Positions 9,969 through 22,229 are shown, counted from the stretch's first letter. The stretch is 64,000 bases of DNA from Verticillium longisporum (GCA_019188255.1 JAETXT010000004.1:3162001-3226000); one strand, 5' to 3'. The notes: generated by a model not told the origin, from the sequence alone. Numbers and translations: made by a program.

Positions 9969-11160
9969 GGGCCGAGTCATCATTCGTGGTCCCAGAGCGC
10001 GTCGCGCCAGCACCTCGAAGGAACACAGAGAAACCAGGAAGGAACGACACTTGGGTCAGATGCATCAGGTCCAGCATGTGCAAATGGATACCGATCGTTG
10101 CAAGCCGTTTCCGAGATTGTCGCCCCCGACAACTGAGGGGCATCGTGCTCAGTAGGCAGGCATCATGAAGTAAAAAAGGCAGGCATGCACTGCACTCGCA
10201 GCACCTGTCCGCAAGGTGTGTTCTCGCTCCTCGCGCGGGCAGGAGCTGGCCTGTGATCGTATCCGCACTGGCAGCAGCTGAGGGCTGTGTCAACGGTCGG
10301 CAAATCGGCATGGAGGATATGCGCCGATGACGTCAGTGCGGGAGCTAAAGCCCAAGCCAGTTCCCGCCTTGCTACTGCCATCTCTGTCGTGCATCGTCGC
10401 TGCCCCTCATTCCCTATGATCAACCGACCCCGACTGGCTGTTACATGAGAAGCAAAAGAAAGCCAAGCTCAGCCTGGTCAGGGCTGCCTCCAGGCTGCCT
10501 GCCCGAATTTGCTTCGGCCGGAGCGAATTCCATGTCTCTGGGATCTTCCTGCCCCGCGAACGCGCGGCCGCGACAGCCGATCGCGAGCCATGACAAGGCC
10601 TAGATCCATCTTGGCTGCCCTCACTTCGCTCGCGTGCTCGCGTTGAAACCAACCGCATTGATCTTGGCTTATGTCTTCCTCTGACTATGGCTGAACATAT
10701 CCAAGCCAAGTCTGTCTCCATCTCAGGAGAATTGGCTCGAAATGGACACACCCCGCTCTCGTCTTGTCTTATCCGTACCAAGCATAACTACCCACGCCCA
10801 CCTTGTTACCGCCCCCTCATCTCCCCTAAACCACATGGGTTCCGGCCCTGTTTTTCGTGCGCTTGGCTGATCACGCCGTCGGATGACATCGCTTCTGGCT
10901 CCCTCAAGCTTTCTTTTAGTTTCGCCCAGCCCGTCTCTTCCTCTTCTTTTTCGAGTCAAGCCTTCCGTTCCCCTTGTCGCTCGCCGTTCGCCGTCTTGGA
11001 AATCTCAAGTCCTCGCTTCGACCTTACGCGACTCGTGATACCCAGATACCAAGGCACCCGGCATATGTTTTCGTGACGAGAATCCAACTGCGCTACAGAG
11101 AGGCCACTCCACACACTGGCCGAACCGGTAACCTCCCTTGACCATACGAGCGACGCAGCC
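9969..11160. other. Long intergenic / 5' leader region
   Basis: About 1.2 kb between two co-oriented genes. Frames at 10407-10781 (minus) and 10687-11076 (plus) lack motifs and overlap each other, so they are not called. The last 300 bp are rich in CT tracts, common in fungal promoters and 5' UTRs, and probably belong to the phospholipase D gene. Confidence 0.5.
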
Positions 11161-13939
11161 ATGCCTTCCACCAACGACGAGAATAAGAAGAAGGTCGAAA
11201 GCGGAAGTGGCACCAGCTTTAAGGACAAGCTCAAGGCGCCATTCCAGAAACTCGAGGAGAAGCTCGAGGGCACCCACCTGCATGATGCGAAGATCCACAT
11301 CACCCACAAGAAGCACCAAATTGGCAAATTCGCCAACCTCGTAAGTTCCGGCTGCCCGTCTTGAAAGCCTGGGCATTGCGCGTCCCCAGAGCTTGGTTGA
11401 GCTTGTCTCTGTCCCCACGAGCTTGCTTGCAGCACACCATGGCAATCGGCTTACCTCTTCCAGTTCAACCGCAACCACCGTCACGACGAGGAGCACGAAC
11501 AAGCCACCGACGACAAGCGCCAGAAGATCCGTGACGAACACCGATATGATTCCTTCTTTCCCGAACGCGACGGCAACATCATCAAGTGGTATGTCGATGG
11601 CCGCGACTACTTCTGGGCCGTGTCGGAGGCTCTCGAGGCCGCTCAAGAGACCATCTACATCTGTGATTGGTGGCTGTCGCCTGAGCTCTTCCTGCGCCGT
11701 CCTCCGCATGACAACCAGCAATGGAGGCTGGATCAGGTCCTGAAACGACGCGCCGAGGCTGGTGTCAAGATTTACGTTACCGTCTATCGCGAAGTTGAGG
11801 CGGCTCTGACATGCAACTCGGCCCACACAAAGCACGCACTCCACGGCTTGTGTCCCGAGGGTTCGCCAGGCTATGGCAACATCAAGGTCATGCGACACCC
11901 CGACCACAACGTGTTGGAGAATGCAGCCGATATGACTCTGTACTGGGCTCACCACGAGAAATTCATCGTCATTGACTACCGCATGGCTTTCATCGGCGGG
12001 TTGGACCTCTGCTTCGGCCGCTGGGACACGCAGACCCACGCACTGGCCGATGTGCATCCGGAAGGTGTAAAGAACGAAGTGTGGCCTGGCCAGGATTTCA
12101 ACAACAACCGTGTGATGGATTTCAAGAATGTTGACGACTGGAAGCAGAACGAGCTGAGCAAGACACGCTATGGCCGAATGCCGTGGCATGACGTCTCCAT
12201 GGGTGTCATTGGGCCTTGCGTTTACGACATTGCCGAGCACTTTGTCCTGCGGTGGAACTTCATCAAGCGCGACAAGTACAAACGTGACGACCGGTACGAC
12301 TGGATCCAGCTGGCTGGACGGACGGGCGAGGACGAGGATCTTGTAGGAGTGCAACGGCCTAAGCACCCGGTTGGTGAATACCTCTTGCACCCTCTGACAC
12401 CTCTCGAGACGAAGAACCTTGTGTACCGTGGTACTGTCCACGCGCAGATCGTACGATCCAGCGACGATAGGTCCTCGGGAATTTTGCTGGACCACTCGAT
12501 CCAGAACGCCTACTCGAAGACGATTCTCGAGGCTGAGCACTACGTCTACATCGAGAACCAGTTCTTCATCACTGCCACGGGAGAGCACCAGTCCCCGGTC
12601 CACAACACGATTGGCCTTGCCATTGTTCAGGCTGTGCTCCGAGCGGCGGAAGAGAAGCGCAAGTTCCGCATCATTGTCTGTCTTCCCGCGATTCCTGGAT
12701 TCGCAGGTGACCTCCGTGACGAGGCGGCCATGGGTACCCGAGCCATCATGGACTACCAATACAAATCAATCTGTCGCGGCGAGCACTCGATCTTCGAACA
12801 GATCAAGGCCAAGGGCGTGAACCCTCGGGAGTACATCTTCTTCTTCAACCTCCGTTCCTACGACCGTCTAGTCACAACTCCAGCGCTTTTAGAGCAGGAG
12901 AAGAAGACGGGCGTTTCATATCAGCAGGTGCAGCGTGCTGAGGCTGAGGAGATCATGGCCGAAGGTATCCACGGCGCCGTGGACCCGACTGGTCACGGAG
13001 AGCGAGACGAGCACATGGGCAGCGCGCAAGATCAAGACCCCAACTTGGCAACGCCCGAAGTCGAGAAGGCACTCGACGCGAAGCAGCGATTCGAGGCGGC
13101 CATGCCTGAAGGCAAGCTGACGGCCGCACCGTCCTTGGCGCATCACGCCATGGCTGGCAACGAGCGATCACTTCTGGACGAGCCTTGGGACGATGAGGAT
13201 CTCGAGACCGAGATCCAGAACTGGGTGCAGGAGGAATTGTACATCCACTCGAAACTGCTCATCGCTGACGATCGGATCGTCATTTGCGGATCAAGCAACC
13301 TCAACGACCGTTCGCAGCTGGGTCTGCACGACAGTGAGCTCAGCATTGTCATGGAAGACAGGGCACAGTTCACAAGCACAATGAATGGTCAGCCATTTGA
13401 AGCTGGCGTACATGCGGGCACGCTGCGACGGTACCTGTGGCGCGAGCACCTCGGCCTGCTACCCGCACAGGGTCTCGACGGAACAGGCCTTCAGAACGCG
13501 CAGCCGCCCAGTGAGAAGTCGCCCAACGATCCTTTCGACCGGGACGAGAGCTGGGACATTGTGGCCGATCCGCTGAGCGATGACCTTTGGGAAATGTGGA
13601 CGTCGCAGGCGACGAAGAACACGGACATTTACCGGCATGTGTTCCACGCGGACCCTGACGATCACAGTAAGTTGTGCTTCTTTTATGCTTTGGCTTTAGC
13701 GACGGACACTGACATTGGCGATAGTCAAAAACTTTGATGATTATGATCGGTACCTGCCGCCGAAGGGTATCAAATCGGGCCATGTCTACGACTTGTTCAT
13801 GCCGGCGGAGGACGCGCGGAAGAAGATTGCGCAGATCAAGGGCCACCTGGTGTGGTTCCCGCTGGAGTTCCTCAGGGATGCGGAGATGGCCGAGACAGGA
13901 CTGCAGGTGAACCAGTTCACTGAGAGTATTTACACCTAG
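11161..13939 (+). CDS. Phospholipase D
   Basis: Three exons (11161-11340, 11464-13666, 13725-13939) with introns of 123 and 58 bp; 865 residues. Both HKD catalytic motifs are complete: H224-x-K226-x4-D231 (HHEKFIVID) followed by GGLDLCFGRWD, and H655-x-K657-x4-D662 (IHSKLLIADD) followed by GSSNLNDRS. The YVYIENQFFI block also fits. The enzyme would hydrolyse phosphatidylcholine to phosphatidic acid at membranes. No PX or PH domain precedes the catalytic region, so this is a shorter form than yeast Spo14. The N-terminal 60 residues are highly charged (Lys/Glu). The start at 11161 is the first ATG in phase with exon 2. All junctions keep frame. Confidence 0.95.
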
Positions 13940-14696
13940 ATTATGCGCACGACATGGGTTGATGTGGGAATGCATCATGGCGAGTTGCATATGGGACGCC
14001 TCAGGTGGTGTGGTGGCGGCACCGTGATGGGCTTCATGACTGGCGTGTTTGGTGTTTTTGGGATCCTGTTTTCCATACCTTCTACCTAAGTATTGATATT
14101 GTTCTAACAAGGTAGTCTCCCACTTACCCATCTGCGTGCTTCATGTACTTCGATATGATTCTAGCGGTAGCAAACCCGGCCAGGGCACACAGTTTGTGGG
14201 TCACTACCAACGGGGCGGTAGGGAGTACGGCGTAGTTTAGTGGCTCGGACCAGGGTAACGAGACACGTAGGCATGCTGCAGTAGCATTTAAGAGAAACAA
14301 TTTTCATATCCTGTACTATATGATATAGATCCCAAGCTAACAATCGGGCTTAGTAGCCTGCCTGTCTAGCTTACTATTCATGAACCATTCTTATACTTCA
14401 AGATGGTCTAATCAGGGTGATGCTAAGGACGTTATATACGCCAATGGAGAACGATACACGCCCATCTTCTGTATAACCTTTGCAGGTACTAAAACTGTGG
14501 TGGCGGCGAACATCCATAAGGGTATGACTCCCAAAGTCAAGAATACCCTTCACTAATCTCCTCATATAACAACCACCCTCAGCAATTTCTCATCCAGTTC
14601 AACATGACTAAATGCGAAGAAACGGGTATATTGACCGCTCTATAAAATCGTCCATCCTGACCTGGCTGCAATAGTCCTGCCTACAGCATCCGCAAT
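13940..14696. other. Intergenic downstream of phospholipase D
   Basis: About 750 bp with no supported gene. A TATA-like TCTATAAAAT lies around 14639, some 58 bp before the small frame that follows. Confidence 0.4.
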
Positions 14697-14948
14697 ATGC
14701 CTATCCTCTCCATCAAGCAGATTCAGGTCAGCAGGTTTCCAGCCTTTCCATCTTCGTTACTCACATATCCAGGCCCCGGTGTGTCGCTCCGGCAATTCCT
14801 TGAAACCGCGCAGCCAGGGGATGGATGGCAGGCGATGTGTGCACGGGGTCCTCGCCCTAATAGATACGACCCACAGGCTGACCCGTTTGTTGAGCAAGAC
14901 GATGGAGTTCACATGGAACGCCTTGAAGCATGGGCGGAGCGCTGGTAG
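14697..14948 (+). CDS. Small hypothetical protein, 83 aa
   Basis: A single uninterrupted frame starts at an ATG preceded by a TATA-like box. The C-terminal half is rich in charged and aromatic residues (DPQADPFVEQDDGVHMERLE). No motif, signal peptide or membrane segment was recognised. A splice-like GTCAGC...CAG pair exists inside, but removing it breaks the frame. It may be a chance ORF. Confidence 0.3.
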   Translation: MPILSIKQIQVSRFPAFPSSLLTYPGPGVSLRQFLETAQPGDGWQAMCARGPRPNRYDPQADPFVEQDDGVHMERLEAWAERW

Positions 14949-15319
14949 ACTTTTGCCATTGTGAAGAGCTCGCTGCCATGGGTATCAGGGGTGTTGTCAT
15001 GAAGGGTGGTACGAAGGCATCGTGTTCAGTATACAGCTAGACTATTATACTGCAGCAAACTGAATTATGCAGGCTGGTTTGACATGCAAGACTTGGAAAA
15101 GACGTTTTCTCTCGGGCCACGATGAATGTTGGATACTTGCACATGTCAACAGGCGAGTCTAACTATCAGACCGTGAACACCTTCAGCGATAGGGGCGAGC
15201 TACCTTTCAGGATCCAGCAGAAACAAAAGCGTAATCCATTCGAGTTGAATATCAAGAGATTACGAATGCCCGATTGATAGTGGTCAATTAAAAGCACAAC
15301 TTACAAAAATGCAAAAATG
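14949..15319. other. Intergenic
   Basis: About 370 bp with no gene or repeat that I can support. The tRNA 3' end and its likely terminator T-run region lie at the right border. Confidence 0.4.
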
Positions 15320-15468
15320 TAGTCCTACCGAGGATTGAACTCGGGACCTTTGCATATCATACTAGCGTGACCAGTAGGTATAACTGGGCGGGGGTTAGCG
15401 GTGGCCTGTGACGGGGGGTAAAAGGGCTAAACTGACGAGCAACGTGATAACCACTACACCACAGGACT
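15320..15468 (-). tRNA. Intron-containing tRNA gene, isotype uncertain
   Basis: The minus strand gives a seven-pair acceptor stem, AGTCCTG with TAGGACT (one G-T). It also gives a D arm with GTG/CAC around GTAGTGGTTAT, and a perfect T arm, CCGAG-TTCAATC-CTCGG, with an internal B-box. The body resembles tRNA-Val. An insertion of about 75 nt sits in the anticodon arm, where nuclear tRNA introns lie. The anticodon stem is only TTGC/GCAA, and the base before any candidate anticodon is not T, so I cannot name the isotype. It may be a decaying copy. Confidence 0.6.
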
Positions 15469-15899
15469 TTGGAAGTCGCCAACCGAACAAGCTGGCTGCC
15501 TCATGTACCCTGCTTCCCGATCCACCAGCCAAAACTTTCCATTCACACCCGCACATCTGCTTTTCAGCGTGTATTCAAAGGCTGAGTTCATTTTTTCAGC
15601 TGCCTGCTTTGATCTGGATTGTTTTGATTTTTTCCAGAGCATAGCAATAGCGCTATAGGGGATTTGGCACCATGGCCGACTCTGGGGTCGATGTCCAGGG
15701 GTGGGAGCATGCGCGCCCGACCTCGTGCACGCTGACAAGGTGTATGACTGTCATAGTCCAGACGTTATCCAGCAATTGGCAAACGGCCATGGCACTTCCA
15801 TCGCGGAAAGTAAACCAGTGCGAAGCTGTGCAGGCGTGACGTGGCCATGCAAGTGTCGAAGCATTGTAGTCCTATAGGGCTGTAAGGGCCCTGATGGTA
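15469..15899. other. Intergenic next to the Mutator-like element
   Basis: About 430 bp of normal composition between the tRNA and the transposon. Frames overlapping the tRNA on both strands are not credible genes. Confidence 0.4.
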
Positions 15900-15910
15900 T
15901 AGCGGGTAGG
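15900..15910. repeat. Target site duplication, left copy (11 bp)
   Basis: TAGCGGGTAGG abuts the left terminal inverted repeat. CAGCGGGTAAG abuts the right one at 19598-19608. The two differences are C/T and G/A transitions. Confidence 0.75.
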
Positions 15911-16071
15911 AGGACGGTTATTTGTTCGGCCCTTATTAGTTATTTGCTCTGCCTAATAGGGGTAAAGCCATAGAAGATAGGGGGGAAGCTACAAACACAG
16001 CTCTACTACTAAAATTAGCTATAGCAACTATATACCTATCCTCGTCTTATATACCTTTAAGTCTCTCGATA
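15911..16071 (+). repeat. Left terminal inverted repeat (161 bp)
   Basis: It is the reverse complement of 19437-19597 apart from scattered, mostly C/T and G/A, differences. The first 40 bases are nearly identical between the arms. Confidence 0.85.
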
Positions 16072-17029
16072 AATTCCGAGCTAAAGACTAGCTATAACTA
16101 GCTAATAGATTAGTATAGGGCTAGCTAGTAGCCCCCTAAGGCTCTATAATTACCCTACCTATTTACTAAATTATTAATATTCTTAAATATAATAATAGTA
16201 ATAAATACGCCTATTTTAAGCCCTCTAGATATCGCTAATATATTATTTTATTATTAAATGAAGCCTCTCTAATACCTCCTTTACTAATAGATTTACTAGC
16301 TATTACTAAGGCTATTATTAAGAGTCCTATCGTCTCCTTTACTATAAATATATATAAAGAGCTATTTAAGATTATTCGTAATTACTATACCTATTAAGGA
16401 TATAGATTAATTATAGAACGGATCTAATAGAAGATTAATAGAATTAAGAGTAGCCCGATAATATAGATAAGGCTCTATTACGATTAAGGGAAGGCTAGAC
16501 CCTCTATATCGAAGGGTCTCTAATAGAAGCCTTCCTCTAAAATCAATTATTTATAATAAGGAACCCTTAAATAGGAGGTAGATAGCTAATAATAATATAT
16601 TCCTATTTTATTAGATAATTATTATAATTACTTTAGTATTTAAGAGGGAGGTCTTAATATATTGCTTATAATTCGGAGGGCTTCTTATAATCCTAATATT
16701 ATAAATTATATTAATATATTTATATTAATCGATTAATTAATTAATAAATAGATTATTTAATAGATTATAAAGGAATATATAAATAAAGGCTAAAATATCC
16801 TCCTTTCTAATAATAATATAAGGAATCGATAGATTTAGCTATAAAGGATTTAATAAAGCTATTATTCTCCTATTTAACTATTTATTAATAATCTTAAATA
16901 GAATAAAGATATACGTTATCGTATTATATATTGAAATCCTATTATATAAAAGATCGATTATATCTTCTAGACCTATTCTTAGTATAGTTAATTATAGAAA
17001 TAGAACGTTAACCTCTTATTAATAGATTC

Positions 17030-17318
17030 TGTTGAACCAATATTGGGGGATTACCTAGGTCGGTGATCACCGTATGGGATTCACCGATATGGTGATCACC
17101 GGGGCTGGGATTCACAGCTCTCAGGAGCACGTGATTCACAGCTTACGTGATCGGTGAATCAGATGGGTATATCTGATTCACGTAGGTAGCGGTGATTTAG
17201 AGAGGTAGAATCATCAATAATCACAACCCTTATATCACCTACCCTACCGATTCAGAGCTCTCAGGCACAGCCAAAGTAATGAATCAGGGTTCACATAAGC
17301 AGTGAAGCCCTCTCAACA
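17030..17318 (+). mobile_element. Solo LTR of the copia-type family, not RIP-mutated
   Basis: This 289 bp sequence starts TGTTGAACC, ends CTCTCAACA and is flanked on both sides by GATTC (17025-17029 and 17319-17323), a perfect 5 bp duplication. It contains many CA and TG dinucleotides, unlike the surrounding DNA. It is the unmutated equivalent of the LTRs at 28417, 36972, 44908 and 46346. A solo LTR arises by recombination between the two LTRs of an inserted element. It must have inserted after RIP of the Mutator-like host. Confidence 0.92.
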
Positions 17319-19436
17319 GATTCTATATATTAAACGAATTATCTATATTTAAAAGCCTTATCTATAATCTATTAAATAACCTCCTTTTAATTAAAAACTA
17401 TAAATAAACTATTATAATATACCTCTCTTCTAAATAGATAAAGTAATAATAACTTATATACTATTTAAGTACTATTTTACGCTCCTTTCTAATAAGAGTA
17501 CTAATATATATATATAGGTAGTTACTTATATAAAGGAGGTAATAGAGAAGGAGAATATTAGGGCCCCTAGTATTATAATTACGGATTTCAATTAGAAGCT
17601 TAAAAATACTCTCGAAAACGTATTCCCTTATCTCCTATAATAAATTTATATATAATATATAAATAAGAACGTTCTCCTTTATATAAAAAGGAAGTAGAAT
17701 AGCTACTTAAAAGGTAATACTATAATTAAAGGCATTTATAATAGCTATATAAGTAGCTATTCCTACTAGAGATATTAATTATATTAACCTAATTAGGTAA
17801 ATAGTAATATAATAGAAAACTCTATAATTAACGAAATTATCGAAAATAGCTTAATAGTAAAAGTATTTCTAATTATTTATTTAATATTTAACGTTATAAA
17901 TAATAGAAACAGTCTATAATACTTAAATTCTATATAATTATTATTAAATCTATTATTAGATTAATCTCTTAATAGCTTTTTATTCGCTTAGAAGTAATAT
18001 ATTAATACTAAAATAGAAGGGGCATTCTAGTTTATATAGGCCTCCCTCTATTATAAGTTTAATCCTAAATAGCCTAATTTATTTACCTCCTTCCTTCTCT
18101 TTATACTCTTAATTAAAAAGCTAATATCCTAATTATAAAGCTTATTTACTATTTAAATATTACTTAGCTACTATTCTATAATTAATTCTATAAGTTTTCT
18201 ATTAAGAGATTCTAAATTTATAGCTTTAGATTTACCTCTCTAATTAAAGGAGCTTATACTAAGCTTAAGAGCTACCTTCTAAGAAGTAAAAGCCGAGCTA
18301 ACCTCTATACCCTATAAGAGCGAATCGTTTAAATAGTTAATAAGAAAAAGGAGTAATATAAGATTTTAATTTAATCGTAAATATACTATTTTAATATTAA
18401 ATTCTAATAAGAATAGATTATAAAATAGCTTATCTTTCTTATATCTTTTAAAGCTTTTAAAAAGATATAGGATAAGCTATAAATAGCTTTAAGAGCTAGG
18501 AATTCGGATTAATTATAATTCTAGCTATTACCCTATTTTAATAGCTTTATTAAATAATAGAAGCTATTCTACTATTATATACTATATTCCTATTTATGTC
18601 TTAATTAGCTATTAACCTTTAAAGATATTTTATTATATTAATAGCTTAATTAGAATATTATAAGCTTAATTATCCACTCCTATTCCCTCTTCTAGCTTCT
18701 ATTTACTAATTCTATTATAAATAGGCTATCCTCTAAAGGGCTTATAAAGAAGCTCTCGAACCGCCTCTAAATAAGGTCTTAAAGGGCGCTAAATATATTA
18801 AATAGGAACGCCTCTAGCGCTTTAGAGAGGATACTAATAATGCCTCTATTATAAGGTCCTATAATACCCTAAGTTCTCTCGCCTCTACTATTTAAATTAC
18901 TACTTCTAGCTAAGTATTATCGGAGTAGGAGCGGTTAGAACTATTATCGTTATATTCTATATTAATCTTACTTTAAAAACGTACTCCTATTATCTAGCCG
19001 AGGAAGAAGAAGAAGATTAATAGCGATAAATAGATAGAGCTTATTATAGTAAAATTAGCGACCCTTATAGAGTCGTCTTACTAGTAGGAGGCTATATAAC
19101 GTCTCTTAGCTAAGGAGTAGATATATAATGCCTCTCTATAACTATAGCTATTACTAATAGCTACTATTATATAGCTACTATAAGGTATACTATAATAACT
19201 ATAATAATAGTTCTAGGGCGAATAGCCTAGGCTATTTACTCTAGGGGCCTCTAGAGATTATAATAGTTATAGCTAATAATAGGGAGGGTTCTAAATAGCC
19301 TCTAATTAAGGCTAATTTAGTATTTACTATAGTCTTTCTAATATCCTAATTTATAATATAAAAAAATTAGTACTAGCTACCTTAGGCCGCTAAGGGCTAC
19401 TAATAGCTATTTAGCGACTTACCTACTTCGCTATTC

Positions 19437-19597
19437 TATCGAGAGACTTAAAGGTATATAAGACGAGGATAGGTATATAATTACTATAGCTAATTTTAAT
19501 AATAGAGCTATATTTATAGCTTCCCCCTTATCTTCTATAGCTTTACCCCTGTTGGGCAGAGCAAATAACTAATAAGGGCCGAACAAATAACCGTCCT
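19437..19597 (-). repeat. Right terminal inverted repeat (161 bp)
   Basis: Partner of 15911-16071. It ends CCGTCCT, directly followed by the right target duplication. Confidence 0.85.
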
Positions 19598-20436
19598 CAG
19601 CGGGTAAGCGCCCCCTGACTAAGGGCCTCCACTGCCGGCGGCCCCTGAACCGCCTGAACCGGGCTACTGTCGGCTCTACCCTTTTTGTCTCGTTCGAGGC
19701 AGCGAGATCTCAGCTTAGAAGTAAGCATCTCATTTAAAGCGATCAACATCTACCATGGCCAGCCACAGCACAGCTTTGCAATACTATTCTTCGTAGGCAT
19801 TTTCATACAGCCGAGGACAATCCTTCATCAATGGCACCTGTCCGCACAAGATTTGTCTTGCCAGATCCCCAGCGCACTAGGTAAAAACGAGCATGCAAAA
19901 CAACATTCAGCAGCCACGATAGGAGGCGCCGAACCCCATCATAGTGAAGCCAGCGATGCCAGAAGCGTCTGACACAGCCCTGCCAGTGGTTCGTACTTTG
20001 ATGCCTTGCAACGTTTTTCTCACGCTTCTCGAATTTACAGCGACGCCCTCTAGCAATCGAACATTGTGATCCGGCGGGGTCGACTTGGCATCCCCAGGTT
20101 CCCCCTGGCAGCTCCCCAAGCCTGCTAACAGCAAGGCCGGAGCATGCCGCTGGGAGTTTGGACACCGCCGAGGGCCGCGCCCGATAAGCGGTGATAAGAC
20201 GTAGAGGCACCAGCCAAGCTGAGTGGAGGCCCGTCAAAAAGGGTCATCCCCTCAAGCTTGTGATGAACGTCACACACCGTGGTGAGATTGACGAAGCTCT
20301 CAGAATCCGGCATCACGTCAGCATAGGGCTTATCCTCGAGCCTGACATCGAGGTTGTATTTGTGATCGTGGTCAGTTGATTGTCTTCCTGCCTTTTCAAC
20401 TTCGACCTTGCAACACCACGCAAACCTTGTCTCATA
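19598..20436. other. Intergenic upstream of the deaminase gene
   Basis: About 840 bp of normal composition between the Mutator-like element and the deaminase start. Short frames on both strands lack motifs. It should contain the deaminase promoter, so the transposon lies close to it. Confidence 0.45.
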
Positions 20437-22229
20437 ATGGCGACCAACCAGAATCACGAATTCACGGAGTGCAGCGTACCTGCAGCAGCGATGGATCGGT
20501 ACTTGGCGCAGCGGCAGCAGATGATTGACAGGGAGCATTCACTCAGGCACGGTGTGTGATTTTTGCAGCTTCAACTCGTTTGGACGGCGCTAACACGAGA
20601 TAGACCAAGCCTTCCGACAGAGGGCATCGCTTCTGGCCAAGAGGGCGGCGCGCATTGTGCAGAATGTGCGAGAGCGCGAGCTGAGAACCGTCTGGAAGCA
20701 TGAGACGCGCAATGATATCTTTGGCGGCATGTCCTTCAGTCGTGCGCGCGACACAATCCATCAGACAACCCTGTGGAAGATTGTGCAAAGGCTGCCCAAG
20801 GGCTCCCTGCTCCATGCACATTTCGAAGCCATGGTCGACAGTAAGTGAGCTCAAGGGATCACATCCACCAAAGAAACCAAACATGTTGACACACCGGACA
20901 GTGCCGTGGCTCGTCGACGAGGCGTTCAAGTATCCCGGCCTCGCCATCTTTTCAGACAAACCCCTAGTCGACGAATCTGCCCGCGCGTCGGCATTCATCG
21001 AGTTTCAATACGTTCCAGATCTCGCCTCCGAAGTGAAATATCAACTATTCGAGGCCGACTACGTCCCTGGTTCATACGTCCCGCTTCAGCAGGCGGCTCG
21101 CGACTTCCCCGGCGGCGACGCAGCCTTCAAGGCCTACCTTCTTTCACGCATCACAATCACCGACGAGGAGTCAACAGAATACCACTCCGGCATCGACGAC
21201 GTGTGGCAAAAGTTTGCGTCAATCTTCCCCGTCCTCAACGGCATCGTCTTTTACGAGCCCATCTTCCGCACCATGCTGCGACGAACCCTCGAGCACCTCC
21301 TTCTCGACGGCATCCAGTACATTGACCTCAGAATCGCCTTCCTCTTCAAGTGGACGAGGCAATCCGGCGAGCCGGGCAATCTCGAAGATCTAATCAGCAC
21401 GTTCCAGGACGTTCTCGGGTCGTTCCAAGCCACGCCAGAAGGCCACACGCTCTGGGGCGGCAGGATCATCTGGACAACGCTGCGCAGCATGCCCCCCGCC
21501 GAAATCGAGACGTCGATGAAGCAGTGCATGGACCTGAAGAAGAAGTACCCCAACGTCATCTCCGGCTTCGACCTCGTCGGCCAGGAGGGCCTCGGCCACA
21601 CGCTGCTGCACCACCTGCCCCAGCTGCTCTGGTTCCGCGCCGAGTGCGACCGCCAGGGCCTCGACCTGCCGTTCTTCTTCCACGCGGGAGAGGTGCTCGG
21701 CGACGGCGACGAGCACGACATGAACGTCGTCGATGCCGTGCTGCTCGGCACGAAGCGCATCGGCCACGGCTACTCGCTGTACAAGCACCCGGAGATGATG
21801 AAGCAGGTGCGCGAGAAGGACATCTGCGTCGAGGTCTGCCCCATCAGCAACGAGACACTGCGGCTGAACGCGAGCATCATGGGACACCCGCTGCCCGCTA
21901 TGCTCGCGCATGGTGTGCCGACTGTGCTCGCCAACGATGACCCCGGTGTGCTCGGCCACGGCGTGACGGGGTCGAGCCACGACTTTTATCAGGTCATTCA
22001 GGCGTTCCAGAATGTCGGCCTCGAAGGTCTCGGCGATATCGCCGAGACGAGCGTGTGGTTTTCGGCCTTCCACGATGGCCAGGGCGGTCCGGAAGCGATC
22101 GGATATGAGCAGGGCTCGCCTGATGGGATGAGGCGCAGGTGTGTGAATGACTGGCGAAGGCAGTGGGAGGAATTCTGTTCATGGGTCGTGGCTGAGTATG
22201 GAGAAAAATGGGAGAACACTAACCAGTGA
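20437..22229 (+). CDS. Adenosine deaminase, ADGF/CECR1 (ADA2) family
   Basis: Three exons (20437-20551, 20604-20840, 20902-22229) with introns of 52 and 61 bp; 559 residues. The deaminase TIM-barrel motifs are present: H109-x-H111 (LLHAHFEAMVD), H378 with E381 (FFHAGE), H406 (IGHGYSLYKHP) and D463-D464 (ANDDPG). These supply the zinc ligands and catalytic groups. The enzyme should convert adenosine or deoxyadenosine to inosine forms with release of ammonia. The long N-terminal helical region before the barrel marks the ADGF subgroup. Animal members are secreted, but this N-terminus (MATNQNHEFTECSV) shows no signal peptide, so an intracellular role is likely. All three junctions keep frame and the start lies just upstream of the first conserved helices. 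Confidence 0.93.

Larger units (their letters stand above)
15911..19597. mobile_element. RIP-degraded Mutator-like DNA transposon
   Basis: The 3687 bp element has terminal inverted repeats of about 161 bp (15911-16071 and 19437-19597), both starting AGGACGGTTATTTGTTCGG. It is flanked by an 11 bp duplication with two RIP-type differences. Long termini with a 9-11 bp duplication are typical of Mutator-like elements such as fungal Hop. The interior is AT-rich and stop-ridden. A faint frame at about 16350-16550 (GYRLIIERI, YRCGS-like) could be the start of a transposase, but this is weak. A clean 289 bp solo LTR sits inside at 17030-17318; without it the element was about 3.4 kb. Confidence 0.8.

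Noticed and set aside
10407..10781. 124-codon minus-strand frame between the oxygenase and phospholipase D genes
   Set aside because: No motif or context, and overlapped by an equally long plus-strand frame. Probably promoter DNA.
11005..12759. 584-codon minus-strand frame across the phospholipase D gene
   Set aside because: Long antisense frame produced by codon bias of the real gene, which has both HKD motifs on the plus strand.
15911..19597. hAT classification of the inverted-repeat element
   Set aside because: An 8 bp reading of the duplication is possible, but an 11 bp match abuts the termini exactly on both sides and 161 bp inverted repeats suit Mutator-like elements better.
21390..22073. 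227-codon minus-strand frame inside the deaminase gene
   Set aside because: Antisense to a GC-rich exon whose own frame carries all catalytic motifs.
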